DNA of 64,000 nucleotides, taken from assembly GCF_012910785.2 (NCBI RefSeq), contig NZ_WTVH02000010.1, positions 1,426,001 through 1,490,000 of the forward strand. Reading direction: 5' to 3'. Under the pieces are notes generated by a model that ran no database searches, had not been told where the DNA came from, and saw nothing but the letters and a program-made list of their open reading frames with translations. How positions within the stretch are numbered: the first letter of the stretch is position 1; each line of letters opens with the position of its first letter. A program made the position numbers and the translations under genes. Shown piece after piece: positions 18,005 through 27,242 of this stretch. This stretch comes from Aromatoleum buckelii. GTDB taxonomy: Bacteria; Pseudomonadota; Gammaproteobacteria; Burkholderiales; Rhodocyclaceae.

Positions 18005-18529
18005 TCAGCGCGGGTGGCGGTAGATGTGCCAGGTCGCACCGCGAAACGGCATTTCCTTTTCGAACGTCGCGCCGACCGCGAGGGCGAGCGCGATCGATGC
18101 AGCGTTCTCAGCGTGGATGAAGCTGATCAGCGAGACGTCCGGAAGGTGCTCTTTGGCCATCGCCTGTACGGCGCGCGCCGCCTCGCTGGCATAACCCTTG
18201 CCCCAGTACCGCCGCGTCAGCGCCCATTTGATTTCGGGTTCCGGCCAGTCCTTCGGGTACCAAAGCCCGACCGCTCCCAGCACGTTGCCCGTCGCTTTTT
18301 CCTCGACGGCATACGGGCCGTACCCTCTGAGCTGCCAATGCCCGACCATGTTCGCCATCGCATACCAGCTGTCGCCTTCGGAAAGTGCGCGGCGGAAGGT
18401 GAAGCGGGTGCTTTCGGCGTCGGAGTAGTGCTCGTGGAGGAAGGGCCAGTCATCCGCGCGGAACGTGCGCAACACGAGGCGCTCGGATTCGATTCGATCG
18501 GGTACGAGGAAGGGCGAGATAGTCGGCAT
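18005..18529 (-). CDS. GNAT N-acetyltransferase (RimJ/RimL-like)
   Basis: A 174-residue acetyltransferase. It begins MPTISPFLVPDRIESERLVLRTFRADDW, the usual opening of RimJ/RimL-like enzymes. The acetyl-CoA region is KWALTRRYWGKGYASEAARAV (about 98-118). IHAENAASIALALAVGATFEKE (about 137-158) is the C-terminal signature. The substrate could be a protein N terminus or a small molecule. I chose the ATG at 18529 over 18565. Confidence 0.8.
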   Translation of the reverse strand: MPTISPFLVPDRIESERLVLRTFRADDWPFLHEHYSDAESTRFTFRRALSEGDSWYAMANMVGHWQLRGYGPYAVEEKATGNVLGAVGLWYPKDWPEPEIKWALTRRYWGKGYASEAARAVQAMAKEHLPDVSLISFIHAENAASIALALAVGATFEKEMPFRGATWHIYRHPR

Positions 18530-18742
18530 CGGTCTAGTGTCTTTCAAACAGCACAGCTCCCGCATGAGCCAGCTCGCGCAGATATTAGCAAGAATCGGGA
18601 ACGCCGATTGCTATGTGCTGCTCGGCGTGGCCAGCCTGCATAAAGTTTTGCATGCGGTGTGCCCGCTCCCATTCGCCAGGGCCGGCTCGAGCCAACGCAA
18701 GCCTCGACGTGCCTTCGACCAGGATCCTCAAGGAGAGTGACG

Positions 18743-20854
18743 ATGAAGAACAACGAGCCGGTCCCCGCAACTGGCAAACCGCAATCTGAACCGGAAGCTG
18801 CCGGCAGCGATGCCGGACCGGGCAATGCAGGTGAAATGCATCAGCTTGCGGGCGGGACGCATCCCGAGCTCACGACGAACCAGGGCATTCCGATCCCGGA
18901 CAACCAGAACTCGCTACGAAGCAATCCGCGTGGTCCGACGCTCCTCGAGGATTTCATCCTGCGTGAAAAGATCACGCATTTCGATCACGAGCGGATTCCC
19001 GAGCGCATCGTGCACGGGCGTGGCACCGCGGCTCACGGATATTTCGAACTGACGCAGTCGCTCGCGCAATTCACCACGGCGCGGATACTAACCGAAGTCG
19101 GGGAGAAGACGCCGGTGTTCACCCGTTTCTCAACTGTTGCAGGCGGGGCCGGATCGGTCGATACGCCACGCGACGTGCGCGGTTTCGCGGTCAAGTTCTA
19201 CACGAAGGAAGGCAACTGGGATCTCGTCGGCAACAACATCCCGGTGTTTTTCATCCAGGATGCAATGAAATTTCCGGACGTCGTCCATTCAGTCAAGATG
19301 GAACCGGACCGCGGCTTTCCTCAGAGTTCGAGCGCGCACGACAATTTCTGGGATTTCATTTCGCTGACGCCGGAGTCGATGCACATGATCATGTGGATCA
19401 TGTCCGACCGGACGATACCGCGCTCGCTGCGCATGATCGAAGGCTTCGGCGTGCACAGTTTCCGGCTCGTGAACGAAGCCGGCGAATCGACGTTCGTCAA
19501 GTTTCACTGGCGGCCCAAGCTCGGGCTGCAATCGACGGTGTGGGACGAAGCGGTCAAGATCGCGGGCGCCGACCCCGACTTTCATCGCCGCGACCTGTAC
19601 GAGTCGATCCGCGAAGGCAATTTCCCCGAATGGGAGTTCGCGGTCCAGCTGTTCACCGAGGCCGAGGCGGAAAAATTTCCGTTCGATCACCTGGACGCGA
19701 CAAAACTGATTCCCGAAGAACTCGTGCCCCTCCGAGTCGTCGGACGGATGGTGCTCGACCGCTGGCCGGACAATTTCTTCGCCGAGACGGAGCAGGTGGC
19801 TTATTGTCCGGCCAATATCGTTCCCGGCATTGATTTTTCGAACGATCCGCTGCTGCAGGGCCGGCTTTTTTCCTATCTGGATACCCAGCTGCTGCGTCTC
19901 GGATCGCCGAATTTTCACCAGATTCCAATCAACGCGCCGAAATGTCCGTTCGCGAACAACCAGCGGGACGGCAAGATGCAAATGATGCAGCCGAAAGGCC
20001 GCGTCAATTACGAGCCGAATTCGCTTGCCGAAGACTCGCCCCGGGAGACGCCGAGCGTCGGCTTTCGCCATGCGCGCACAAGCGAAAGCGGAGAAAAGGG
20101 GCGCATCCGCGCGGAGAGCTTCGCTGACCATTACAGCCAGGCGCGTCAGTTCTACCGCAGCCAGACTTCCCCCGAACAGGCTCACATTGCCTATACGCTG
20201 GTGTTTGAACTCGCGAAAGTCGAACACCTCCACGTGCGGCAGGCGATGGTCGCCCAACTGCGCAATATCGATGAGGATCTCGCTCGTCGCGTCGCCGACG
20301 GCCTCGCGCTCGACCAGCTGCCGGACGCCCCAGCGCCGGCCGTCCCGGTTCAGGACCTGCCGCCGTCGCCGTCCTTGCAGATCATCGGCAAGATGAAGGA
20401 CACGCTCGAAGGTCGCGTTGTCGGCGTGCTGGTCGCGGATGGCTCGGATGGCGCGCAGATCGAGGCGGTGCGCAAGGCCGCGCTCGCAGCCGGAGCGATG
20501 GTCAAGATCGTCGCGCCGAAGATTGGCGGCGCGAAGCTGGCCGACGGTACGCGGCTCAGCGCGAATGGCCAGCTTGGCGGGATGCCTTCGGTGATGTTCG
20601 ATGCGATCGCGGTCGTCCTGTCCGACGCCGGTGCGCAGTTGCTGAGCGGCGAATCTGCCGCGATCGATTTCGTGCACGACGCGTTCGGCCATCTGAAAGC
20701 GATCGCTGTCGATGACGGGGGACGAGGGCTGCTGCAGAAGGCGAACATCCCCGCGGACAGCGGCATTTTCGCTGCCTCGGACATGAACGGCTTCATCGCT
20801 GCTGCAAAAACACGGCAATGGTCGCGCGAACCGTCGGTCCGGATGCTGCCATAA
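18743..20854 (+). CDS. katE: Large-subunit monofunctional catalase HPII
   Basis: A 703-residue catalase that removes H2O2. The catalytic histidine is H91 in [14 protein letters not shown] and the asparagine lies in [13 protein letters not shown] (about 161-173). The heme tyrosine is in [17 protein letters not shown]. The C-terminal part (from about 560: [20 protein letters not shown]) is the extra flavodoxin/DJ-1-like domain that marks large-subunit catalases. The start at 18743 has an AAGGAGAG ribosome site. It has no operon partner. Confidence 0.95.
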   Translation: MKNNEPVPATGKPQSEPEAAGSDAGPGNAGEMHQLAGGTHPELTTNQGIPIPDNQNSLRSNPRGPTLLEDFILREKITHFDHERIPERIVHGRGTAAHGYFELTQSLAQFTTARILTEVGEKTPVFTRFSTVAGGAGSVDTPRDVRGFAVKFYTKEGNWDLVGNNIPVFFIQDAMKFPDVVHSVKMEPDRGFPQSSSAHDNFWDFISLTPESMHMIMWIMSDRTIPRSLRMIEGFGVHSFRLVNEAGESTFVKFHWRPKLGLQSTVWDEAVKIAGADPDFHRRDLYESIREGNFPEWEFAVQLFTEAEAEKFPFDHLDATKLIPEELVPLRVVGRMVLDRWPDNFFAETEQVAYCPANIVPGIDFSNDPLLQGRLFSYLDTQLLRLGSPNFHQIPINAPKCPFANNQRDGKMQMMQPKGRVNYEPNSLAEDSPRETPSVGFRHARTSESGEKGRIRAESFADHYSQARQFYRSQTSPEQAHIAYTLVFELAKVEHLHVRQAMVAQLRNIDEDLARRVADGLALDQLPDAPAPAVPVQDLPPSPSLQIIGKMKDTLEGRVVGVLVADGSDGAQIEAVRKAALAAGAMVKIVAPKIGGAKLADGTRLSANGQLGGMPSVMFDAIAVVLSDAGAQLLSGESAAIDFVHDAFGHLKAIAVDDGGRGLLQKANIPADSGIFAASDMNGFIAAAKTRQWSREPSVRMLP

Positions 20855-20865
20855 GAAACCACACC

Positions 20866-20884
20866 GGCCGGCATCGGGCCGGCC
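20866..20884 (+). terminator. Possible terminator hairpin after katE
   Basis: GGCCGGC at 20866-20872 pairs perfectly with GCCGGCC at 20878-20884, 11 bases after the katE stop. A second hairpin (GGCGGC / GCCGCC, 20906-20924) follows. Neither has a T-run, so termination may depend on Rho, or the hairpins may protect the 3' end. Confidence 0.4.
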
Positions 20885-21002
20885 AGAGGAATCTTCGTCC
20901 TGCTCGGCGGCCCCCAGAGCCGCCGCCAAGGGCCCGGACAAGATCGGCGACTCGGCGCACCCGCAAAAACAGCATGTCCGAAGAAAACGAGGGTGAAACG
21001 CC

Positions 21003-21227
21003 TCACGAAAACCCGGCTCTGACGTCCGGGTTCTGGCTGATAAAGGTCGCAAGGCCGCGCCCGACAAGCGCGAGCCCTTTCATCTGCTCGATCTTTGCGG
21101 CTGCGATAGGGGGAGTCGAATAGACGTAGACGCGGGGATTGTCGCGGAACAGCACCTTCACGAAATCGTCGCCGATCTCGAACGCGGCTACTCCCGATTT
21201 TCCGCTCAAATTCCTGTAGGGCTGCAT
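21003..21227 (-). CDS. Small conserved hypothetical protein, KTSC-like
   Basis: A 74-residue protein with the pattern AAFEIGDDFVKVLFRDNPRVYVYSTPP followed by a helix (KIEQMKGLALVGRGLATFI). The alternation of short strands and a YxYS motif resembles the small KTSC domain. That resemblance is weak, and the function is unknown. The gene converges with katE and is followed on the same strand by the hydrolase gene (upstream in reading direction). Confidence 0.5.
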   Translation of the reverse strand: MQPYRNLSGKSGVAAFEIGDDFVKVLFRDNPRVYVYSTPPIAAAKIEQMKGLALVGRGLATFISQNPDVRAGFS

Positions 21228-21281
21228 GTCGGTCTTTGTTGCCAGTCGTCGGGCAGCACAAGGTGGGAGGGAAGTCGGCGA

Positions 21282-22394
21282 TCAGTCGCCGGCAAGCCGC
21301 CCGAGCCAGTCGAAAATCCGCGGCCAGATCAGGCGGTGGGCGTTTTCGCCGACCAGCGCGCCGACGTGCTGCAACGCGACGCCGGTGTCTCCGGGGTAGG
21401 GCATCGACTGCTTGTCCTGGCTGCCGACCTGCTCGTAGAACGCGAGGAGCGAGGCGGGCGGAATGATGTGGCTGTTCGGGTCGAAAACCGCAAACACCGG
21501 CGACGTGACGTCACGAGGGTGAATGCGCCGGTTTCCGATCGCCAGTTCGCCGCGCATGAACCGGTTGTTGCGATAGAGCTGCTCCAGGACGTCGTCGAAC
21601 AGCCTGCGCGGCATCGGGAGTTCGTCCAGCGTCCAGCGTTCGACGCGCACGTGGGTTTCGAGGTTCGCGCGTGAACCCAGGCTCGCGACGAAGTCGAGAT
21701 AGCGCTCGTGCGAAAACGTCTTCGGCGATACGCACAGGCTCATCAGATTGATCAGCGAACCCGGAACAGGGCGCGACGACTGAAGCAGGGCCTGCCCAGG
21801 CCCCCCGGCGTCGAGCATGCGTTTGAATGCCCTGGAGGCCTCGGCAAAATGGAGCGGCGCCTCGATCAGCACGAGGCCCTTGACGTGTTCGGGATGGCAA
21901 GCGCTGTAGAGGCCGGCGAACGTGCCGCCGAGCGAATGCCCCGCAACGAAGATCGGCCCGGACTGCGACCGAGAGCGGATTGCGTCGATGCACTCCTCGA
22001 TTGCGACCAGCGCATATTCCTCGAGACCGAAGCGGGCCTCGTCGTCCTGCGCTTCGGTCCATTCGACCAGGTAGACGTCGAAACCGCGGTCGATCGCCTT
22101 GCGCACCACGCTTCGTTCCGGCGACAGATCCCAGATATACCCACGTTTGATCGGCGCCGGCACGATCAGCAGCACGGGCGACCCTTGCCGGGACTTTCCA
22201 TAGACGCGCAGACGGACAGCCGGCCGCGAAAACACAACCTCGAATTCGGTTTCCTGCCGACCGAGGTTGATGCGATCGAGCATTCTGCCGGTGCGCCTTC
22301 GCATTTCGTCGAGCGATTCGAACCATCCCCGGAGCGCGGGGGGAACGCCGGGATGAACTTCGGGGGTGTCGAGGTGCACCGTGGACTCGGGCAT
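21282..22394 (-). CDS. PHA-synthase-like alpha/beta hydrolase
   Basis: A 370-residue protein that resembles PhaC-type synthases in overall order but is shorter. VLLIVPAPIKRGYIWDLSPERSVVR (about 75-99) matches the PhaC oxyanion region, and GFDVYLVEWTEAQDDE follows. The nucleophile elbow is GHSLGG with S154, where true PHA synthases have a cysteine (GxCxG). The acid and histidine are probably in VFAVFDPNSHIIPP and VGENAHRLIWPRI. It may be a PHA/acyl esterase-like enzyme rather than a polymerase. The start at 22394 (MPESTVHLD) is preferred over 22556. Confidence 0.75.
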   Translation of the reverse strand: MPESTVHLDTPEVHPGVPPALRGWFESLDEMRRRTGRMLDRINLGRQETEFEVVFSRPAVRLRVYGKSRQGSPVLLIVPAPIKRGYIWDLSPERSVVRKAIDRGFDVYLVEWTEAQDDEARFGLEEYALVAIEECIDAIRSRSQSGPIFVAGHSLGGTFAGLYSACHPEHVKGLVLIEAPLHFAEASRAFKRMLDAGGPGQALLQSSRPVPGSLINLMSLCVSPKTFSHERYLDFVASLGSRANLETHVRVERWTLDELPMPRRLFDDVLEQLYRNNRFMRGELAIGNRRIHPRDVTSPVFAVFDPNSHIIPPASLLAFYEQVGSQDKQSMPYPGDTGVALQHVGALVGENAHRLIWPRIFDWLGRLAGD

Positions 22395-22618
22395 AGGGTA
22401 CCGCCTTTTGATGCTCGTGCCGGGTGCGCTGCCACGCGACCGGCCTCGCGCGAAGGAAAATGCTTCCATTGGACGGGATGTGGCACGTGCGAGTTCAGGC
22501 CACGGCGCGGCGTCATCGTCGGACGGGCAGAACTTCAATGTCGGGCACGACGACAACGTCCCGGGCGCGCCGATGCGCAGAGGGAACAGGGCTGGCAGTT
22601 TTCCCGACGTCAGCCCAT

Positions 22619-22912
22619 TCAGCCTCTCACCCGACGCAGGCTCTCCTGCTTCTCCGGCAGGCGAAAGCGCCTCAGGATATTCTGGTAGGTACGGTGGCTC
22701 GCATGCGGGTCGTAGCAGTGGAACACTTCCTCCTGCCGGGCGCGCGCCGTGGGCGAAAGTGCATCGAGCAGGACCTGTCGTTCATGCTCGATGCACCGAC
22801 GCATCCGGTCGGTGACAAACGCGAAGGGAATGGGCTGGTACAGGCCATCGTCGCGGGTCGAATGGAAGCGCGGGGCCCGGGGTACAAGTTTCTCGGGAAT
22901 GTGACGGATCAT
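22619..22912 (-). CDS. Hypothetical protein
   Basis: A 97-residue basic protein (MIRHIPEKLVPRAPRFHSTRD...) that I do not recognise. It has many Arg and His residues and a helix-rich C-terminal half (HRTYQNILRRFRLPEKQESLRR). It sits upstream of the PHA-synthase-like gene on the same strand with a 224-base gap that holds nothing obvious. No strong ribosome site is seen, so the gene call is tentative. Confidence 0.4.
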   Translation of the reverse strand: MIRHIPEKLVPRAPRFHSTRDDGLYQPIPFAFVTDRMRRCIEHERQVLLDALSPTARARQEEVFHCYDPHASHRTYQNILRRFRLPEKQESLRRVRG

Positions 22913-22955
22913 GGCTGGCTCGCAGGAAGTCTCGGTCTCGCGACCCTACGGGAGG

Positions 22956-22972
22956 AATATGACCTCCATATT
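22956..22972. promoter_or_regulatory. Small palindrome, possible operator
   Basis: AATATG at 22956-22961 is mirrored by CATATT at 22967-22972 with a five-base spacer. It lies 44 bases upstream of the minus-strand hypothetical gene in an otherwise featureless 269-base gap that runs to the antiporter gene. Confidence 0.3.
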
Positions 22973-23364
22973 AATCAATGAAGCCGGGGGCGCCCGTGTA
23001 ACAGCGGTGGACAGCCGGGGGCGATGACGTTTCGATAGCTCGCTGTCCGGCCATGCCGGAATGGATACGGTTACCGTTTCGAGCTCAGCAAGTTTGCGTT
23101 AGACTCGGCCCGGGTGCTCACGCAATCAAGCGTGGCAGGTTGATGCGATGGTCGGGCCGCCTCGCGGTTTTTCTACGGCCCATGAACGCACCCACGCTCA
23201 TTCAGTTCGTCGCCACCGCCTTGTTCGCAGTGGCAATCCTGCACACCTTCTCAACCCGAATCTTCGAGCGCCTCGCCCACACCCGGCCGACCCATGCGGG
23301 TATCTGGCATTTGTTGGGCGAGATCGAAGTGGTATTCGGCTTCTGGGCGCTGATTCTGGTTTTA

Positions 23365-24464
23365 CTCAGAAGGCGGGAAGTAAGGCGACATGGAGGGGAA
23401 CTTTCGCCGTCCTGGCGATCCGATGAGGATGAAACGAGACGGACGAAAACTGGATCACGGGACGCTGGAAACGATTCGTAGGATGGCCATTGAGCGGGTG
23501 CGGGAAGGCGAAGCGCCGAGCCAGGTGATCGCCAGCTACGGATTTCATCGCAGCGTGATCTATCGCTGGCTGAAAGCGGCGGCGGGCCGCGGCCATGGGC
23601 TGCGGGCGCTGGCGTCGCATCCGATCACTGGACGGCCCCCGAAACTCACCGCGCAGCAGGCGCGGCAGGTATTGCGCTGGATCGACGGGCACTCGCCGAT
23701 GGAACATGGCTTCGACACCGGGCTGTGGACACGGGGTCTGGTGCGGGACTTGGTGCAGAGCAAATTTGGCATCACCCTGAGCCTGTCCTCGATTGGTGCG
23801 CTGCTGGCGCGACTGGGCCTGACGGTGCAAAAGCCGCTGCAGCGCGCTTACCAGCGTGATCCGGCGGCGATTGAGCGCTGGCAGCACGAGACCTATCCGG
23901 CGCTGATGCAGCGTGCCAGGGAAGAGAAAGCCGAGATTCTCTTTTGGGACGAATCCGGCTTTCGCGCCGACGCCGTGCAGGGCAGGACTTGGGGCGCCAA
24001 GGGTCGCACACCGGTGGTCGCGGTACCCGGGCAGCGGCAAAGTATCAGTGCGGCCTCGGCCGTCAGCATGAAGGGCGGCTTCTGGTTCGCCATCTACCCC
24101 GGGGCATTGAACGGCGAACGGTTTGTGGACTTGCTCAGGAAGCTGATGCACCGCCGCAGGAAGCCCTTGCACCTGGTGCTCGACGGACTGCCCGCCCACA
24201 AGAAGGCGGTGGTCAAGACGTATGTCGCCAGCACGCAAGGCAAGCTGACGCTGCATTTCCTGCCGGGCTATGCTCCCGACCTGAATCCGGATGAACTGGT
24301 GTGGAGCCACGCCAAGCGTACCGGCAACGCCCGCCGGCCCCTGCAAAAAGGCGAGACCCTGCAAGAACGTGTGCATGACCAGTTGGCCGATATCGGCAAG
24401 CATCCCGCCTTGGTGCGCTCTTTCTTCAAGCATCCCAGTGTCGCCTATATTTCCGCCTCATGAG
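23365..24464 (+). mobile_element. Complete IS630-family insertion sequence, 1,100 bp
   Basis: The ends are imperfect inverted repeats. The left end, read from the flanking TA, is TACTCAGAAGGCGGGAAGTA followed by AGGCGAC. The reverse complement of the right end is TACTCATGAGGCGGAAATAT followed by AGGCGAC. The two agree at 21 of 27 positions. A TA dinucleotide flanks both sides (23363-23364 and 24465-24466), the known IS630/Tc1-mariner target duplication. The element holds one transposase gene that fills nearly all of it. Intact ends and ORF suggest a recent insertion. Confidence 0.92.
23390..24463 (+). CDS. IS630-family transposase
   Basis: A 357-residue DDE transposase. An N-terminal helix-turn-helix (about 28-62, IASYGFHRSVIYRWLKAA) is followed by a winged helix and the catalytic domain. 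The acidic triad is visible as D in LFWDESGFR, D in LHLVLDGLPAHK and E in APDLNPDELVW, the usual NPxE-type spacing. The stop codon TGA lies in the right terminal repeat. Starts at 23390, 23423 and 23429 are all possible. No frameshift is seen, so the enzyme should be active. Confidence 0.9.
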   Translation: MEGNFRRPGDPMRMKRDGRKLDHGTLETIRRMAIERVREGEAPSQVIASYGFHRSVIYRWLKAAAGRGHGLRALASHPITGRPPKLTAQQARQVLRWIDGHSPMEHGFDTGLWTRGLVRDLVQSKFGITLSLSSIGALLARLGLTVQKPLQRAYQRDPAAIERWQHETYPALMQRAREEKAEILFWDESGFRADAVQGRTWGAKGRTPVVAVPGQRQSISAASAVSMKGGFWFAIYPGALNGERFVDLLRKLMHRRRKPLHLVLDGLPAHKKAVVKTYVASTQGKLTLHFLPGYAPDLNPDELVWSHAKRTGNARRPLQKGETLQERVHDQLADIGKHPALVRSFFKHPSVAYISAS

Positions 24465-25594
24465 TAAGCATGTTCGCGATCGAAGGCTCGTCGATCGCCA
24501 TCGAGTACGTCGACTCGCGCAACTTCACCGAACCGTTGTTCGTGTTCGCCATCATGGTGATTGCAGCGACACGCCCGATCCTGCAGACGGCGATGAGCGC
24601 GACGAGCCTGATCGCACGCGCACTGCCGTTGCCAGACAGCCTGGGCTATTACTTGACGGTGATGGCCGTGGTGCCGCTGCTCGGCTCGTTCATCACCGAG
24701 CCGGCTGCGATGACCCTGGCCGCCCTGATCCTGGTCAACGCCTTCTTTTCGCGAGGCATCTCGTCGCGCCTGAAATACGCCACGCTGGGCGTGCTGTTCG
24801 TGAATGTCTCGATCGGGGGCACCCTGACGCCTTTCGCCGCGCCGCCGGTGCTGATGGTCGCGGGAAAATGGGGCTGGGATATCAGTTTCATGCTGGCGAC
24901 GTTCGGCTGGAAAGCCGCGATCGCCGTCGTGGTCAACGCCATCGGCGTCGCCGTGCTGTTTCGCAAGGAGCTGGCCAATCTACCCTTGGCGGACGGCAGC
25001 AAGAGCATCGTTCCGGTACCGCCGGCACTGGTCGTCGTTCATCTGGGTTTCCTGGCCGGGGTCGTCGTATTCGCCCACCATCCCGCGATCTTCATGGGCC
25101 TGTTCCTGTTCTTTCTCGGAGTCGCCAGCGCCTACCAGCATCATCAGAATCCCCTGATCCTGCGCGAAGGACTGCTGGTCGCGTTCTTCCTCGCCGGTTT
25201 GGTGGTGTTGGGCGGGCAGCAGCAGTGGTGGCTGCAGCCGGTGCTGATGAGCATGAGCAGCGAAGCAGTATTCTTCGGCGCAACCGCGCTGACGGCATTC
25301 ACCGACAACGCGGCGCTGACGTACCTCGGCTCCCTGGTCGAAGGCTTGTCCGAGGAGTTCAAGTACGCCCTGGTTGCGGGCGCAGTATCGGGGGGCGGGC
25401 TCACTGTCATCGCCAACGCCCCCAATCCGGCCGGCGTCGCGATTCTCAAGGGATACCTCGACGACGAAGCGGTAAACCCGCTCAGTCTGCTGCTCGCGGC
25501 GTTGCCGCCGACTTTGATTGCGATGCTGAGTTTTAGCGTTCTCTAGGAGCGTCTCATGCCACGGCCCTCGAGCCGCAAAAACACGATAGTTCGT

Positions 25595-25603
25595 TGTTAT
25601 ACT
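25595..25603 (+). promoter_or_regulatory. Extended -10 promoter for the J-domain operon
   Basis: TGTTATACT at 25595-25603 fits an extended -10 element (TGnTATAMT) and lies 35 bases upstream of the J-domain ATG. No good -35 is seen, which is common for extended -10 promoters. The region is AT-rich compared with the coding DNA. Confidence 0.45.
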
Positions 25604-25637
25604 GGCGACCATAAAATTGGCTGATCAATAATCGTAA

Positions 25638-25916
25638 ATGAGAGACCCTTACGAAGTCCTTGATATTTCGCCTGTTGCATCTCTTGATGAAATCAAATCG
25701 GCCTACCGGAAGGCTGCCCGTCTGTATCATCCCGACAAAAACCCCTCGGCCGACGCGTCGGCGCGTTTTCGCGAAGTGCAGACGGCTTACGAGTTGCTGG
25801 GGGACGAGGCCAGGCGTCGCGAATACGATGTGTTGCGGCGCCGCAATCTGATCGACGACCCACTGCAGGAAGCGGCTTCGCTGTGGAACGCATACATCGA
25901 GAAAGTGATTACATGA
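25638..25916 (+). CDS. Short J-domain (DnaJ-like) protein
   Basis: A 92-residue protein made of little more than a J domain: MRDPYEVLDISPVASLDEIKSAYRKAARLYHPDKNP with the HPD motif at 31-33, which stimulates Hsp70 ATPase. A short helical tail (about 70-92, LQEAASLWNAYIEKVI) follows. The zinc-finger and substrate domains of DnaJ are absent. The stop overlaps the next start by four bases (ATGA). It probably directs an Hsp70 to the products of the three genes downstream. Confidence 0.85.
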   Translation: MRDPYEVLDISPVASLDEIKSAYRKAARLYHPDKNPSADASARFREVQTAYELLGDEARRREYDVLRRRNLIDDPLQEAASLWNAYIEKVIT

Positions 25917-26422
25917 CGTCGTTTTATTTCAAAGATCTTTCCGAGCGCTACAACAGCGAGCTCGATGATCTGCGTACCGATTCGGAAAACAGGAACGTGC
26001 TCGCCAGGCGCCTGCAGGAAAAGCGCCAGTGTTTGAAGGATCTGTTGCCGCTGATCGACGAGGCGCCGGAAATGGTCGCACCGGCGCTGCACGGAGCCTA
26101 TACGTTCAACGACCGCAAGATTCTTGACCGTGCCGCCAACGCCACTCCAGGGCTCGGCCGCTTTCCGCGCTGGGCGGAAGTGGAAAAGACTCTGGATATT
26201 GAACCCTGGGCGCGTCCGCTCATCGAAATGTGCCTGCGCAACGCTGATGGCGAAGCGTTCCTCACCACGACCGCGGTGCTCGAGTGGATGCTGACCGAAG
26301 ACATCCGCAGGCCCGATTCGACTTTTCACGTCGACGAAGAAGATGAAGACGATATGGAAGACCTTGGCGAGGCCGGCGAAAGCTGGATGACCGAACAAGG
26401 CTTCGATACCCCTGACCGTTGA
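25913..26422 (+). CDS. Hypothetical protein, second gene of J-domain operon
   Basis: A 169-residue soluble protein I cannot assign. Residues 1-60 look like a coiled or helical segment (ERYNSELDDLRTDSENRNVLARRLQEKRQ). The C-terminal third is very acidic (HVDEEDEDDMEDLGEAGES, about 140-158). It has no signal peptide or membrane segment. The start is fixed by the ATGA overlap with the J-domain gene; 10 bases separate it from the next gene. Acidic client or adaptor function is possible but unproven. Confidence 0.65.
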   Translation: MTSFYFKDLSERYNSELDDLRTDSENRNVLARRLQEKRQCLKDLLPLIDEAPEMVAPALHGAYTFNDRKILDRAANATPGLGRFPRWAEVEKTLDIEPWARPLIEMCLRNADGEAFLTTTAVLEWMLTEDIRRPDSTFHVDEEDEDDMEDLGEAGESWMTEQGFDTPDR

Positions 26423-26432
26423 GCCCTGAACC

Positions 26433-27203
26433 ATGACCCACCCCGTTGTCCTCGAGACTCAAGCCCTGATCCTCGCCGGCGAAATCGCCGAGGCGGAATC
26501 CCAACTGGTCGCCATCGCCGAAGCGCGTGGCGACCAGGCGCTGGTGAGCGTCCTCGATGAGATGCAGCCGAAGGATCTGCTGGCGATCATGCGCGAGTTC
26601 GACTCCAGCAAGGAATCGGTGATCAATCTCGTCGTCAGTGCGGAACAGTTTGTCGACGCCATCCTGCTGGAACGCAAATATGGCGAACCGATCGAAAAAT
26701 ACGTGCCGCGCCTGCGCAACACGATGAACGCCGTGATGCACCGCACGCCCGCATCATGCGCCGAGATCCTCGAATGCCTTACCGAGCGCGATGAAGGCAT
26801 TCGCCTGCTGGCCGACTACTTCACCGATTACCACGATCTGCTGCAGAACTTCGCTTTCCACGGCCGTTTCGAAGAAGACTTCGATCTCGAGAAGGCGATG
26901 GCGCCGAAACGGACGCACACTTTCGACGCGGAGCAGCAGTTCGACGACATGGAGCAGGGGCTCGAAGCCGGCGACTCGATGGAGCTCGCACGTCCGGCGA
27001 TGTCGCGCTCCGAAGTGGCCGATGGCGACTGGATGGAAACGGCGTGGGTTCTTCGCCACGAGTTCCAGGACAGCTTCGAATTGCTGATCATCGAAATCCA
27101 GGATCGTAGCCGGCGCGAACTCGAAGCCGCCCAGGTGCCGCTCCCCACCGGGGAGCCGGGCGTACCGAAGATTCCGGAAGACGAAGAAGAGTCCGCCATT
27201 TGA
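26433..27203 (+). CDS. Hypothetical protein, third gene of J-domain operon
   Basis: A 256-residue acidic, helix-rich cytoplasmic protein with no recognised domain. The N-terminal half has a stretch that loosely resembles helical repeat proteins (LVSVLDEMQPKDLLAIMREFDSSKESVINLV, about 37-67). A low-complexity acidic tail (about 235-256) ends IPEDEEESAI. It lies in a same-strand unit with the flanking unknowns, with gaps of 10 and 39 bases. I cannot propose a function. Confidence 0.65.
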   Translation: MTHPVVLETQALILAGEIAEAESQLVAIAEARGDQALVSVLDEMQPKDLLAIMREFDSSKESVINLVVSAEQFVDAILLERKYGEPIEKYVPRLRNTMNAVMHRTPASCAEILECLTERDEGIRLLADYFTDYHDLLQNFAFHGRFEEDFDLEKAMAPKRTHTFDAEQQFDDMEQGLEAGDSMELARPAMSRSEVADGDWMETAWVLRHEFQDSFELLIIEIQDRSRRELEAAQVPLPTGEPGVPKIPEDEEESAI

Positions 27204-27242
27204 CAGGGAAGCGCGGAGCCGTCGCGCTTCGCGCCAGACACG

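Larger units (their letters stand above)
23182..25546 (+). pseudogene. Putative Na+/H+ antiporter, interrupted by an IS630-family element
   Basis: The gene is split into 23182-23364 (61 codons) and 24467-25546 (360 codons with stop). Joining them after removing the element and one TA gives a continuous 420-residue membrane protein, reading ...WALILVL-SMFAIEGSS.... The protein looks like the putative Na+/H+ antiporter family PF07399, with about ten helices and motifs EYVDSRNFTEPLFVF, GGTLTPFAAPPVLMVAGKWGW and TALTAFTDNAALTYLG. The downstream part has its own ATG (24470), so a truncated product is possible. Function is probably lost because the first helices are detached. The family label is inferred by eye. 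Confidence 0.8.

Noticed and set aside
22959-23027. Plus-strand mini-ORF of 22 codons with a GGAGGA site before its ATG
   Set aside because: Too short, no recognisable product, and the GGAGG..CCTCC sequence is part of a small palindrome; no independent support.
24460-25536. Alternative plus-strand frame of 358 codons over the second antiporter half
   Set aside because: It is Arg-rich and lacks membrane helices, whereas the frame from 24470 gives a clean multi-pass membrane protein.
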